Part shown: in pieces, positions 42,032-52,843 of the stretch
Numbering within the stretch: the stretch's first letter is position 1
Layout of the letters: each line of letters starts with the position of its first letter
Assembly: GCA_949358305.1 (NCBI GenBank)
Contig: OX442315.1
Location: 36,544,427-36,608,426 of the forward strand
DNA length: 64,000 nucleotides
Direction of reading: 5' to 3'
DNA from: Strigamia acuminata
Lineage: Eukaryota > Arthropoda > Chilopoda > Geophilomorpha > Linotaeniidae
Notes under the pieces: generated by a model
What the model was told of the DNA's origin: nothing
Database searches by the model: none
What the model saw: the letters and a program-made list of their open reading frames with translations, nothing else
Translations under genes and position numbers: made by a program

Positions 42032-43843
42032 AGGTTGCAAAGTTTAAATTTACCGAATTTAATAGAAAGTGAAAATTGAGATAAATAAAGATTATAACAT
42101 TTTGAAACGAATTTTATATTCCTACTTTTGCGAAGTAGGAGAATTTCTTTTAAAAACGTTGGAATTCATACGAAAACCGACATTAAAGGGAATGTTATGT
42201 GTGTTGAAAAAACACTCGAAATATTGAAGTGAAATTATTTATTAATTTTCACATAAACTGGCTGGTATTTTATAAATTTTATAAAAATATTTTCGAAGGA
42301 AAATATTCAATCGGTAAAAAGATTGACCAGACCAAAGAGCGGACCTAGTAGAAGACTACTACAAACGAACTGGTGAAAATACTTACGGAAATTAAGTTTT
42401 CCGAAACAGTACGTCGACACCGATGCCAAGCGACCAAACCGCAGCTTCAACAAGCGACGATCTCCGTCATAAACGCGGCAGGAAAGCCACTCAAACCTTC
42501 GATGCAAGGTGCGAACGAATGCTTGGAAATTAGGGCGGACAGTGTATCAAAAACAGCGTGGAAACGTTACACAAAGTTCGTAGAGATTTGTGTAAGCGTT
42601 GCGAAGTTGTTTCCACTGACCGTTGGTATCCAAAAACGATCTAGTTGTTTTGAAAAAACAACACACTTCATTTTACTAAAAAGAAAGTTGCAAATCGAAA
42701 TAAAAGTTACCTTTATTTGAAGGAATTAATTATTTTCAAAAGTACATTTTTTCATTCGAAAACAATGGAAATTAAAGAAATGTAAAATGGCGGCGATTAA
42801 AGATACCGACCACGTGGAGTAGTATTTTTGCGTCGAACATTACGAATCCCGATTAGCACTCTGGACTCTGAATTCAGTGAAGTTCTCCAGGTTTATCTTT
42901 TCATTCAAAGATTTGAATTGGGGAAATGCTGCAGCATATGAAAATATTTACGAAAATTGTGGTCAAAATATTCTTTCATTCGAAAGATAAAAAGATTTCA
43001 ACAAACATCTCGTTATTAGAGATAAGGGGGACAAATTATTAAAACTAATAATTAAAAACACGTCCTTCGTAAGTAAGAATTAGAAAATTTTTCTCGTGGC
43101 AAATTTAAAAGATTTTAACGAATTTTTTGTTAAAACAATTTGTTAAAAAAGGGGGAAATGGATATTATCAAAAGATTTTATAAAACTATTATTGCACTCG
43201 AAAAATGGAATTTAACCCCTGAAAATGTAAAACTGGATCAAATTACTTTTTCCTATTGGAAATAAAAAAATACACAATGTTGAAAGTCGAAAACTTTATT
43301 AAAACTGTGGTTGTAATAATATTACACACAAACACAATAATTAAAGAAAAATATTTTTCGAAGAAAAATTATTTAATTATTTAAATTGGTAAAAAAAGTC
43401 CAAATTCCAAGAAGTACGGACTTAGTAGAGAACTACTAATTAAGGTGAAACCAAAATTCACCAATCACAGAGGCGCAGATTAGGATCCAGATTTAAGCGT
43501 GGACCCAGACCACCAGACCAGACCCGGATAGATGTGTTCCAGTGCCATCTTGACCACGCCGTCCCGATTTCAGTCACGATTCGAATTTCCACGCCGTAGA
43601 CCAGCAAAGTTAAGTGTATTCCATCTACTATTCTAAAAATAGTTTAAAGCGCATTCTCACCCGACGCTAGTTTACTTGTAGTAGGATTCATTTGATTGTT
43701 TAAAATTTATCGATAGTTTAACACGTTTACCCAGCACGTGGAGTTTAAACTTAATCTTATCAAAGTGTATTGTTATTTTGAAGTGTATTTTTTTATAAAG
43801 TGTGTTATCGTTCTTTAGTAATAAAGAATTTAAAACTTTTATT
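42032..43843 (+). other. Gypsy-2 long untranslated leader
   Basis: 1.8 kb without a convincing gene; a 115-codon frame at 42373–42720 shows no known features. Two diverged copies of a segment with CGGAC.TAGTAGA..ACTACT lie at ~42310–42400 and ~43390–43465. Confidence 0.6.
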
Positions 43844-45955
43844 ATGTCTGACGAAAACATTCATATGAATGAACGAGAAGTCGAGGAGGAAAACTTGGAA
43901 AATAGTTACGTCCGACTCGAAGACCAAACGGATTTAATTCCGGACGATTTGACCGAGTACTGTCAACTCTATAATCTAAATCGGGCTGATTTCAAATCAA
44001 TAACCGAAGCGGTTAATCATGTACGCGTACTTGAGAAAAGAAATCAAAGAATTAGGCCTGATGAAGATGAAGGTTCGGAAAATGAAAGTCGGCATTCGCG
44101 GACTTCACACCGAACCCCACGGAAAACGATTCCCACGAATCGTAAGCTGGACTTTCCCTCTCCTAAAAAGAGGTTGGGATATCAAGCCCGGATAGGGTCG
44201 ACTCCCCAGCTAAACGATAGAATGGTACGCGAGCCATCGTTTAGCCGATCCCGTAGTCAACAAAGTTCTGGACAAAGAACACCCAGTTCTAATAGTCCTT
44301 TAAATCTAGCCAAACCAAGGTCTAGATCGACTAGTGTTAATCGAATGATTAACAATAGTAATTCGGGTTTTATCCCCCAAACTTCAGGGAATAGACAAAA
44401 TGTCTCCCAAAACTCGGGACATAGACAGTATGTTACTCCAACATCTGGAAATAGACATTATGCCCCTCCGACACCGGGGAAAGGACAGTTTGTCCCCCCA
44501 ACGCAGTCAAAAAGAGTGTCAAATCGAACTCCAAGGAGATCCGATCCGATCTCACCGTCCCCCGTTATTCAAAATTTACCGGCGGGAAGAACTCGTTCAA
44601 ATCAGACACCCCCAGAACGTGTACAAAATAAAAGTAGTGTTCCACATGGACAACATGTACCATCTGGCAATCATACACAGCATGAAAATTATGTTCCTCC
44701 AAGGAGAGAAATCCCCCAGGACAATCAGGTCCCTAAGGGAAATCTGCCCAATTTTGAACAAAATTCTGGTTCGGCATCCTCCGCTGGTAGTTCATCTCAA
44801 GCGAGATTTTCTACCGACGACTTGGGAACCATCCTTACCTATGTGCGAAATATTCAAACTGATTGTGCACAGCAAGTACAACAATTTATGCAGAATAATG
44901 CACAGCAAAATAATAATGCAAACAATTCAAATAAAACCTTTTTCAAAGGTCAAGATATGCCTGTTTTTGATGGAAAACAGAAGGACGTGGCTAAATTTTT
45001 AGCTACAGCCAAAACAGTCGCTGTCGCTAAAGGTTTAACTCTAGATGAGATGGTAAAACGCGGAATACCAACTTATTTATCTGGTATAGCCCACGAATGG
45101 CATACCGATAACCTCGACAAATTTGTTGACTGGAAAACTTTCGAAAAGATGTTTTTGGCGGAGTTTGACATGATCCCTGTCACCCGAGCCCGAAAGCTTC
45201 GAAATTTAATCCAGGGCCCAGAAGAGCCACTCTATACATTTCTTTTGAGATTTAAACAAGCTCAAGGATCTTATTCAAAAAGAGATGAAGCTCCTACTCT
45301 TCTCGAGAATTTGAACTTAGTTAGTTACAATCGAATAATCGATAGAGGTCTCTATGAAGAATCATTTAATGACATATTTCAATTTGTCCGACAAAATAGG
45401 GCCCTTTTTGAAGCCCAAAATGCTAGTGTGGACACTATTGCCAATAAAGAGGACGAAACTGTCCCGTCAAATACTCAAAAAGGTAAAGACGCCAGGAGTT
45501 CGCGCCCACTCATACGCTCTACTCAGACGTTGAACGCCGAACCAGAAGTTGTACCTATGGAATCTGACGAGACAGACAATCTTGAAAACGATGTTGGATT
45601 CAGCAACATGGTATGTGCCCTATCGGAGAAAGCAACTGGAAAATGTTTCCATTGCAATCAACCAGGACACTTTAAGAGGGAATGTCCTTTGTTACAAAAA
45701 AGAAAATTTGTTCAGGACAAGCCCCAAGGTACTGGTAATAATACCAATTCCAATCCCACCTCTGATCTTTTTAAACGACAGAGGCAAAATTGGGTGACCG
45801 CTAAATCTTTGGACCAAAAACTTGAAGACTTCAAAACTACTATGCAAACTAGTATGACAAAATCCATGTCGGACTTATTCACTAAATTTTTGGATCCAAA
45901 AAATGCAACCACTCCACCTTTGGCGATTGAAGGTCCACCGGCCCCAAAAAACTAG
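43844..45955 (+). CDS. gag: Gypsy-2 Gag
   Basis: 703 residues from ATG at 43844; the reading frame also extends upstream without ATG. The N-terminal half is acidic, then Arg/Ser/Pro-rich with several SGNRQ-type repeats, then a capsid-like region (~residues 390–560) containing DGK, LYTFLLRFKQ and similar helix-rich gag motifs. One CCHC zinc knuckle (CFHCNQPGHFKREC) lies near residue 610. The stop codon TAG at 45953–45955 follows directly on a slippery heptamer, so a minority of ribosomes should continue into Pol. Confidence 0.9.
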   Translation: MSDENIHMNEREVEEENLENSYVRLEDQTDLIPDDLTEYCQLYNLNRADFKSITEAVNHVRVLEKRNQRIRPDEDEGSENESRHSRTSHRTPRKTIPTNRKLDFPSPKKRLGYQARIGSTPQLNDRMVREPSFSRSRSQQSSGQRTPSSNSPLNLAKPRSRSTSVNRMINNSNSGFIPQTSGNRQNVSQNSGHRQYVTPTSGNRHYAPPTPGKGQFVPPTQSKRVSNRTPRRSDPISPSPVIQNLPAGRTRSNQTPPERVQNKSSVPHGQHVPSGNHTQHENYVPPRREIPQDNQVPKGNLPNFEQNSGSASSAGSSSQARFSTDDLGTILTYVRNIQTDCAQQVQQFMQNNAQQNNNANNSNKTFFKGQDMPVFDGKQKDVAKFLATAKTVAVAKGLTLDEMVKRGIPTYLSGIAHEWHTDNLDKFVDWKTFEKMFLAEFDMIPVTRARKLRNLIQGPEEPLYTFLLRFKQAQGSYSKRDEAPTLLENLNLVSYNRIIDRGLYEESFNDIFQFVRQNRALFEAQNASVDTIANKEDETVPSNTQKGKDARSSRPLIRSTQTLNAEPEVVPMESDETDNLENDVGFSNMVCALSEKATGKCFHCNQPGHFKRECPLLQKRKFVQDKPQGTGNNTNSNPTSDLFKRQRQNWVTAKSLDQKLEDFKTTMQTSMTKSMSDLFTKFLDPKNATTPPLAIEGPPAPKN

Positions 45956-45980
45956 TAGAGGGGGTTACCGAAAACCCCCT
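45946..45980 (+). promoter_or_regulatory. Programmed -1 ribosomal frameshift signal between gag and pol
   Basis: The slippery heptamer A AAA AAC (45946–45952) is in the correct gag phase and ends right before TAG. Six bases downstream starts a perfect 8-bp stem, AGGGGGTT (45959–45966) with AACCCCCT (45973–45980), loop ACCGAA. Slipping back one base enters the pol frame, which is open from here to 50277. Confidence 0.85.
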
Positions 45981-48900
45981 AAAAAACCAGAGTAGTACAT
46001 TATCCTCAGAAATAGAAAATGTTTTAAACGAAACGCTGAATAAATTAGTAATTCAAGATGAGGAAATTAAACGACCTAATCGTAAAACTAGGAAAAGAAA
46101 TCCAAAGTATGCATTTAAGGAACCTTATCCTAACACTCCTTTTTCGGTGGAAGAGACTGAAAATCCGTTTACATCATTCGATGACGACCTCTTTCCTACG
46201 GATAAGGGGGACGAATCTTGGCGAGAGTCCTTGAATGCAATAGTTGAAAGCGCTATAAATCCTCCTGTTCGAGAGGAAACCACTAGTTCTAGTGGAGGAG
46301 TATGCGAAAGTTTGGAGGCAATGATGGAAAATTTAGATATCTCCTCGAAATTATCTAGACATCATAGACTTCGTAAATATGTCAAAGAACATCAGCTCAA
46401 GAGAGCTGAAGTAGTTGAACGCATCAAACGTTTGGGAAACAGTATCGACGACCCCCGAATGAAAGTAACAATAGGTGGACTCACCTATAATGCTTTAATG
46501 GATTCAGGAGCCACCCAATGTTTTATTGGATTACAATTACTTGACAGTACTTGTGCCTCCCCTGACTTCATTCAAGATTGCCCCCGAAATATGAAAGTTT
46601 GTGCCGTCGGCATAACTCATATCCCGTTAGGGCAAATAACCCTTTGTGTTCAATGGGCGGATGGAGTAGAATTCACTCCAATGAATTTCATCATTTTAGA
46701 CAGAAATGTGTGTGGCCTAATTTTAGGACACAATTTTATGCGTCGTACCACAATCAATTTAAATCCAGCACGAGCTGAATTTGATTGTGACAACAAACCT
46801 GGTTGGACTGCGCCTTACGTAGATAACGAACTTAATGACAGTCTAGCGAGGTTACGCACAATAAAAAACGACGGAACAATCACTCATACACCCGACAATT
46901 GGGAAGAATTGTTGGTGAAAGATTGTGATTGCTCCGACGAGGAAAAGACCAAATTACTAGAAGTAATTTCCGGAATCAAGCACGTCTTTCGGGACAAAGT
47001 TGGTTGTACGAACCTTGCTAAACATAAGATTACGTTTAAAAAGGACGCGAAATGGAAAAAACAACCATTTCGCATGTACAATCCAGCTAAAATTGCGATT
47101 ATGACCAAACTAGTTGAAGAGCTAGAAGCAGAGAATCTCATTGAGAAATCTACGGGACCTTATATAAGTCATCCCGTAATAGTTGCCAAACCAAATGGCA
47201 CATATAGGTTATGTATTGATTACCGATGGCTAAATGCGATCACCGAAATCAATGCAATCCAAATGCCCAGTATTGATTTGCTCATGCACAATACGAATCA
47301 GGCAAAATACTTCACCTCACTTGACCTTACAAAAGGATATTATCAAGTAGAGATGGAAGATGAAGATAAGCAGAAAACTGCTTTCTATACTCCAAAAGGC
47401 AACTATCAATTTGTACGTATGCCATTTGGGTTATGTAACGCGCCTTGTACATTTCAAGCTCTAATGGAACAAGTTATTGGTGACGCGTTATATAAACATG
47501 CATTAGTCTATTTAGACGATGTAATCATCTTTTCTCAGACCTGGGACCAACATCTCGGTCACATTAAAGATGTCTTAGAACGACTAGACAAAGCCAACTT
47601 GTCCGTAAATAAAGAAAAGTCTAAGTTCGGCAGAACTACGCTAAAATTTCTGGGACATTTAATCACTCCAAATGGATTGGCCCCGGATCCTGACAAAATC
47701 GCGTCAGTACGAAAATTTCCAACCCCAAAAACATCGAAGGATGTTCAAAGGTTTCACGGGTTGGCAAATTTCTTTAGGAAGTTTATTCCTAACCACGGTG
47801 AAATTGCTACTCCACTGACTAGCATAATGCATGAGAAAGCAACTTTTGTCTGGGGACAAGAGCAAATGGACGCTTTCGAAAGAATTAAAGACATCTTATG
47901 CGACGAAACTCAAGTTTTATTAATGCCTAATATGCTCGAACCCTTTGTGATTCTAACAGACGCTTCACATTCAGGATTAGGAGCGGTATTATGCCAAGAT
48001 GTGGATTTTCTTGACAAAAACAAGGACAAATGGATTAAAACTCCAAGACCCGTAGCTTACGCTAGTCGCGTACTTCGAGGAGCCGAGCAACGTTACACTA
48101 CTCCCGAACTAGAGTGTCTAGCGGTAGTATGGGCTGTAGAACGTTTCCGCCCTTACATAGAATACACGTCTTTCACCCTGGAGTCAGATGCAGAAGCCTT
48201 AAAATGGCTAATGGGGACGCCAGAACCTTCTGGTCGTTTTGGCCGATGGGCAATTAAACTGCAATGCGGCGCCTTTAAAATTAAGTATCGTCGTGGTACT
48301 CAAAATCAAGTCGCAGACGCATTTTCAAGAGCTCCTTTGAGTATTGAAGACATTCCGAAGGATGATTATATCGAACCCACAGAAATAACTCAATTCTGGC
48401 CCGAGTGGGACGGGAATAAAGAAGTTACTCGTAGAGAAGAACCAAAACCCTGTCAGTTCTTAACAAACGTGTCAGTAAAGTTTGATTATTCCAAAAAATT
48501 AAATAATTCTTTGGAAAAGGGGGAGAAAGGTCATGTTGAACCAGAAACTTTATTTAGTGCGTTAACCGAAGTACTAAGTATAGTTCCTCCTACCAGAGCA
48601 GAAATCATCAAAGCTCAGCTCAAAGATTACGAATGCAGAAAAATAATAACTCATCTAAAGTTAGATGAAGTTGAACAAAAGAAAAATAGGAAAACTAAGC
48701 GATGGATGAAAGACATCAAAGGCTACCAACTAGATTTCAAAGAAAATCATGATAATGAAGATGAGAATAGTAATGATTCTGAAATGTTAATCTTCTTCAA
48801 ACCAACATTTGAAGAAGAATTAAATGATTCCGGCAACGGATTTAAAGCGGTGATTCCACCGTCTTTAGTACGACGAGTGTTGTTCGCATGCCACGGACAT

Positions 48901-50277
48901 CCGTTAAGTGGACACGCGGGGATGAGTAAAACGCTCGAACGAGCGAAACTCATCTATTATTGGCCTAAAATGAGCAAAGACACGTGTAATTATGTTCGTA
49001 GTTGTGTTCATTGCCAACAATACAAACCTAGTCAACACCGCAAACACAGAGCGAGTTATACTCCTCACAATATGGCACAGCCATGGGAAGTTCTTTGTTT
49101 AGACTTCATGGGTCCCAAACCCGCTGGACAATACCAACATAAATATATTTTAGTAGGAATCGATCAATGTACTAAATGGGTAGAATTAGCCCCATTAAGC
49201 AAAGCTTCAAGTGAAGCAATTATAACAAAATTAGGTGATATCGTACATAGATGGGGTTACCCCAGGAAAATTATCAGCGATAATGGAAAACAGTTCGCAT
49301 CCACCATCTATGAGGGTTTCTGTAAAAGGCACAACATTAAAATGACTCATATAAGTCCTTATCATGCTCAGGCCAACCCCACAGAACGGGCAAACAGGGA
49401 TATCAAAATAATGCTTGCAATTTATTCTGATGTGCACTCTCACTGGCCACGTTTTCTGAATGAATTTGCATTTGCATCCAGGACGGCAAAATCCGAAGCA
49501 ACCGGATCGACGCCATTTTTATTAAATACGGGAAGAATAGTAACACTACCTTTCGACCCGCGAATTATTCAACACGCGAATAAATTCGATAAAAATAACC
49601 CTGAGGAATTCGTGTTTAATTTACTCGGGATTCTACGAAGAGCACACCAAGAAATGCACCGTAGGATCCAACTAAATTACGAGAAACACGACAGAATTCA
49701 CCGTAATAAATTTCATATTTGCAAATATGAAGTAGGTGATTTAGTCTGGAAAAATACACATATTCTTTCCAATCAAGACAAAGGCATTATTAAAGGATTT
49801 GCTGAAAAACGAGACGGACCGTGGGAAATCACGGCCGTATTAACAGGAGGTGCATACGCCTTACGAAAATTATTAGATGATTCAATTGAACCATCAATAA
49901 ATACGGATGATCTCACCCCGTATATCCCTTCATACCCGATTGAGACATGGACTCTGGGTCAGAAAAAAGGAAAATTGGAAGATCACCCAAACCCTGATTG
50001 GATGTCGGCAAATTCCGAATTTAACAAATCTAATTCACAAGAATTAGATAATCAAGATATGGAAGAACTTCCTCAAGAAAGTCTTGAACAAGAAGAAAGA
50101 ATAATTCCTACCTCAAATGAAAATGGAAACGAGATTATCGATCCACGAAGTAATAACTCGAATAAACGGAAGCGAACAGCTGACCTTCCGGAAATAATCT
50201 CGAGACCGAAAAGAACTTCGAGGCCAAATCCGAAATACACTACGGATTTTGTGCAGATGATTCAAGAACGTCGTTAA
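45952..50277 (+). CDS. pol: Gypsy-2 Pol: protease–RT–RNase H–integrase
   Basis: Open in the -1 frame from the shift site; the usual ATG is lacking, consistent with frameshift expression. Domains in order: aspartic protease with DSGA (~46500), RT with FTSLDLTKGYYQ, MPFGLCNAP and YLDDVIIFS (~47510), RNase H with TDASHSGLGAV (~47960), integrase zinc HHCC (HGHPLSGH...CVHC), and the integrase core with LDFMGP, SDNGKQF and NPTERANRD carrying D, D, E. The C-terminal tail is Asn/Glu-rich and ends in a basic stretch. All active-site motifs are intact. The product would make cDNA and integrate it with a 4-bp target duplication. Confidence 0.93.
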   Translation, partial: LVEGVTENPLKNQSSTLSSEIENVLNETLNKLVIQDEEIKRPNRKTRKRNPKYAFKEPYPNTPFSVEETENPFTSFDDDLFPTDKGDESWRESLNAIVESAINPPVREETTSSSGGVCESLEAMMENLDISSKLSRHHRLRKYVKEHQLKRAEVVERIKRLGNSIDDPRMKVTIGGLTYNALMDSGATQCFIGLQLLDSTCASPDFIQDCPRNMKVCAVGITHIPLGQITLCVQWADGVEFTPMNFIILDRNVCGLILGHNFMRRTTINLNPARAEFDCDNKPGWTAPYVDNELNDSLARLRTIKNDGTITHTPDNWEELLVKDCDCSDEEKTKLLEVISGIKHVFRDKVGCTNLAKHKITFKKDAKWKKQPFRMYNPAKIAIMTKLVEELEAENLIEKSTGPYISHPVIVAKPNGTYRLCIDYRWLNAITEINAIQMPSIDLLMHNTNQAKYFTSLDLTKGYYQVEMEDEDKQKTAFYTPKGNYQFVRMPFGLCNAPCTFQALMEQVIGDALYKHALVYLDDVIIFSQTWDQHLGHIKDVLERLDKANLSVNKEKSKFGRTTLKFLGHLITPNGLAPDPDKIASVRKFPTPKTSKDVQRFHGLANFFRKFIPNHGEIATPLTSIMHEKATFVWGQEQMDAFERIKDILCDETQVLLMPNMLEPFVILTDASHSGLGAVLCQDVDFLDKNKDKWIKTPRPVAYASRVLRGAEQRYTTPELECLAVVWAVERFRPYIEYTSFTLESDAEALKWLMGTPEPSGRFGRWAIKLQCGAFKIKYRRGTQNQVADAFSRAPLSIEDIPKDDYIEPTEITQFWPEWDGNKEVTRREEPKPCQFLTNVSVKFDYSKKLNNSLEKGEKGHVEPETLFSALTEVLSIVPPTRAEIIKAQLKDYECRKIITHLKLDEVEQKKNRKTKRWMKDIKGYQLDFKENHDNEDENSNDSEMLIFFKPTFEEELNDSGNGFKAVIPPSLVRRVLFACHGHPLSGHAGMSKTLERAKLIYYWPKMSKDTCNYVRSCVHCQQYKPSQHRKHRASYTPHNMAQPWEVLCLDFMGPKPAGQYQHKYILVGIDQCTKWVELAPLSKASSEAIITKLGDIVHRWGYPRKIISDNGKQFASTIYEGFCKRHNIKMTHISPYHAQANPTERANRDIKIMLAIYSDVHSHWPRFLNEFAFASRTAKSEATGSTPFLLNTGRIVTLPFDPRIIQHANKFDKNNPEEFVFNLLGILRRAHQEMHRRIQLNYEKHDRIHRNKFHICKYEVGDLVWKNTHILSNQDKGIIKGFAEKRDGPWEITAVLTGGAYALRKLLDDSIEPSINTDDLTPYIPSYPIETWTLGQKKGKLEDHPNPDWMSANSEFNKSNSQELDNQDMEELPQESLEQEERIIPTSNENGNEIIDPRSNNSNKRKRTADLPEIISRPKRTSRPNPKYTTDFVQMIQERR

Positions 50278-50869
50278 AAAGATTCTTAATATAAAAAGAA
50301 TATTCTAAAAGATATTGATTTAAATCGGATATTGAATATTCAAATTGAAAATTCGCGAAGTCACCTGATAAATTATGACCCCGGGTGGAGAGTAAAAGAT
50401 TCGTTCTATATTCAGTCTTCTAACACACACGTGAGAGGAGAAGAACTTTGTCGAATTCAACGAAAATCACGGTCAAACGCGTTGACATTGTTAGCTATAA
50501 AACAGCGAATACAGGTATTATGATTATGCATATAAAGTTATATCTATATATCATGAAATTTCTTTGAATATTCGAAGAAATACGAACCAGCGGAATTCGT
50601 TTACTAGCGGCGGAGGATTTGAAAGCCACGTGCTCTAAACTCCAAGTTATCGTCGAGGCGACTACACTTAGAATTCTACAAGCTACGCTTCTAAAGGAAG
50701 CAGGACATTTTCGTAAGTTCGATGAAATTATCAATACACAAAAGTGAAAAGTTGTAACGAATTATAATTATAAAATTCGTAAATTGAGTTACGCGTCTTC
50801 TCAATAGAGGGCGCGCGCATACAAAAGTATTGCAAATAAAACTAAAACGTTTTCTATATTTGTAGAATT
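50278..50869 (+). other. Gypsy-2 pol–ORF3 spacer
   Basis: Non-coding 592 bp. It ends with TTCTATATTTGTAG four bases before the ORF3 ATG, a plausible splice acceptor for a subgenomic RNA. Confidence 0.5.
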
Positions 50870-52480
50870 ATGGTCAAGAAGATACCAATTAAAAAGCGGC
50901 GAATTGTGATTCAGTCGAGTTCTTCGGAGGAAGAAGACACGCCAACAGTCAACCCGACCATCGTAACGGTCCCGGGAGCGCCAAATACTCCTATTGTGCT
51001 CGACCAAAAAGGATGGGACATATTAACCTGGGCCCGAAACAACCCAGACGCTCTCCCAAAGGAAATTCGCCCAAAAACGGCTGTACCCAAAACGGCGATG
51101 GAGGTTACCCAAGAAACCTTCATTATACCAAAAAAGGACAGTTTTTCCAAAAGCCATCCTTTACAGTCGATCCCTAAACCAAGTACGAGTCGAATGAACG
51201 ATTCGTCGACCTCTCATGAGAGAAGTCTGGACGAGATTGTCCAATTAGAGGCGAATCGAAATCCCGAGGGAAATCGCCACCAAGACAACAAACGTAAACA
51301 GCGAGAGTACGTCCATTACGACTCGCCGCCACCCACGACTTCGCGCGAAGTAGTGTATACCCCAAGATATAATACGGCCAGAGTAAAACGTACGTTTGTG
51401 TCCACGAGAGCCCCCAAACTACAGCCGATGACTGCTCAACAAAGAGCAGCTAATAAGCAAGAAAAGGCACTGCGTCGAAAAGCCGCCTGCGATCGTGACT
51501 TAGAATTGGGAATTCCACACGACAATTTGGAGCTCGCAAAGGGCGAAATACCGTGCCCCTTCTGTTTCGGGGTTGGTTGGATGTCCGGCTCCGGGACAGG
51601 GTGCCATTTAGCATCATGCGGGAATTGTCTCGGATCAAAACGACGATTGAAAATCCAACCCTGGAACCCAAAGTTTGTTTCGTACGTGATTAAAGGGTTG
51701 TTCGATCCGGAACCCCGAAAATGGGCAACCTGCCACCTTTGTAAAGCTTTATTATCTAACGATGGCAAAGCTGTATACGAGGATCCCGAATTTATGAATT
51801 CGCGAAGAACGCCCCTTGGCCTTCAAATGGGTTTGGAAAAAATGCCAAGTGTTGTCTGCGTAGATAACGCGACCCAAACGGAAGAAGCCGCATTGGTTCC
51901 CATGCCAAATATCGCGGAACACGGGATTTCGAACAAATTCTTAATCGAACCCTACCAAGTTCCCCCGAACACCAAGATAGGACAGTTATTCGTTTGGGAG
52001 GTCGAATACTACTACCCCATCGTAGCTCGACTTGCGATAATTATTTCTCGCCAATTGATTACGGGTCTTCCCGATCAAATAACGGTAGGATACGTGACCA
52101 GGATCATGCAAATGATCTTGAATCCACGTCGCGTTGAGGGCTTCAACATTTTGGAGCACCTTTGGAATCTGCTCGTGGGAAAAATCGCAGCTGAGATGAA
52201 AAATCAAATATGCGAAGGCTGGATCCTGGTTTTGCCCCCGGTGATTGACATCTACGAAGATCTCAAAAAGATGATCAATGAAGAAGACGGATCGACTGAT
52301 CAGCCTGAAGCAGGGGATAAAGCACCCGAGACACCCATCGTCACGGAAGTTGTTGCGACCACTGCATTCTTCAGAGATCGGCAACCGGAAGAACCTCTCC
52401 CCGCCAAGAAACGTGGCAAAAGTTCCTCTTCAAAGGATAGGCAAAAGCCCGCCACGGAGACCGAAAAAGGTCAAGATTAA
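50870..52480 (+). CDS. Gypsy-2 ORF3: zinc-ribbon protein of unknown function
   Basis: 536 residues from ATG at 50870, in the place where errantiviruses carry env. It starts with a basic segment and a Ser/Glu-rich stretch, then Pro-rich linkers and a Lys/Arg-rich region. The core (~residues 210–310) has GIPHDN, CPFC followed ~20 residues later by CGNC, and a second pair TCHLCK before AVYEDPEFM: two zinc-ribbon-like modules. A helical, partly hydrophobic segment follows, then a charged Lys-rich end. No signal peptide, furin site or membrane anchor is visible, so it is not an envelope. The same core is in ORF3 of Gypsy-3. A nucleic-acid-binding accessory protein is my guess. Confidence 0.8.
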   Translation: MVKKIPIKKRRIVIQSSSSEEEDTPTVNPTIVTVPGAPNTPIVLDQKGWDILTWARNNPDALPKEIRPKTAVPKTAMEVTQETFIIPKKDSFSKSHPLQSIPKPSTSRMNDSSTSHERSLDEIVQLEANRNPEGNRHQDNKRKQREYVHYDSPPPTTSREVVYTPRYNTARVKRTFVSTRAPKLQPMTAQQRAANKQEKALRRKAACDRDLELGIPHDNLELAKGEIPCPFCFGVGWMSGSGTGCHLASCGNCLGSKRRLKIQPWNPKFVSYVIKGLFDPEPRKWATCHLCKALLSNDGKAVYEDPEFMNSRRTPLGLQMGLEKMPSVVCVDNATQTEEAALVPMPNIAEHGISNKFLIEPYQVPPNTKIGQLFVWEVEYYYPIVARLAIIISRQLITGLPDQITVGYVTRIMQMILNPRRVEGFNILEHLWNLLVGKIAAEMKNQICEGWILVLPPVIDIYEDLKKMINEEDGSTDQPEAGDKAPETPIVTEVVATTAFFRDRQPEEPLPAKKRGKSSSSKDRQKPATETEKGQD

Positions 52481-52843
52481 GCTGTGTATCGAATTTAAAA
52501 AATAACAGTTTATTTGTTTGATTCTGTGATAAAAGAATATAATATGTAACCGAAAATTACTTTAACTGAGATTTTTGTAAGAAGTGCTTCCTCGATATAA
52601 GAGAATGACTTCATGTTTATTTTTTTTAATAACCAATTTATTTTTATAACCGTCTCTGTAAAAGGGAAAATAAAAACAAATTTTGAGCATCCTAACGTTA
52701 AGAACATGTTTATTAAAAACACTCATGGACTTTATAAATATTGAAAATAAAATATTTATTAATATGGATGAATTTGACACCAATGATATTCCTAAAGAAT
52801 AACATAAAATATAAGAGTATATGTTTAGTTATTAAGGGGGATG
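52481..52843 (+). other. Gypsy-2 3' non-coding region with polypurine tract
   Basis: AT-rich; ends TTATTAAGGGGGATG immediately before the 3' LTR, the likely plus-strand primer. Confidence 0.65.

Noticed and set aside
50870-52480. Envelope gene of Gypsy-2
   Set aside because: Position fits env, but there is no signal peptide, no furin-type site and no C-terminal membrane helix; the core is a Cys-rich zinc-ribbon-like region.
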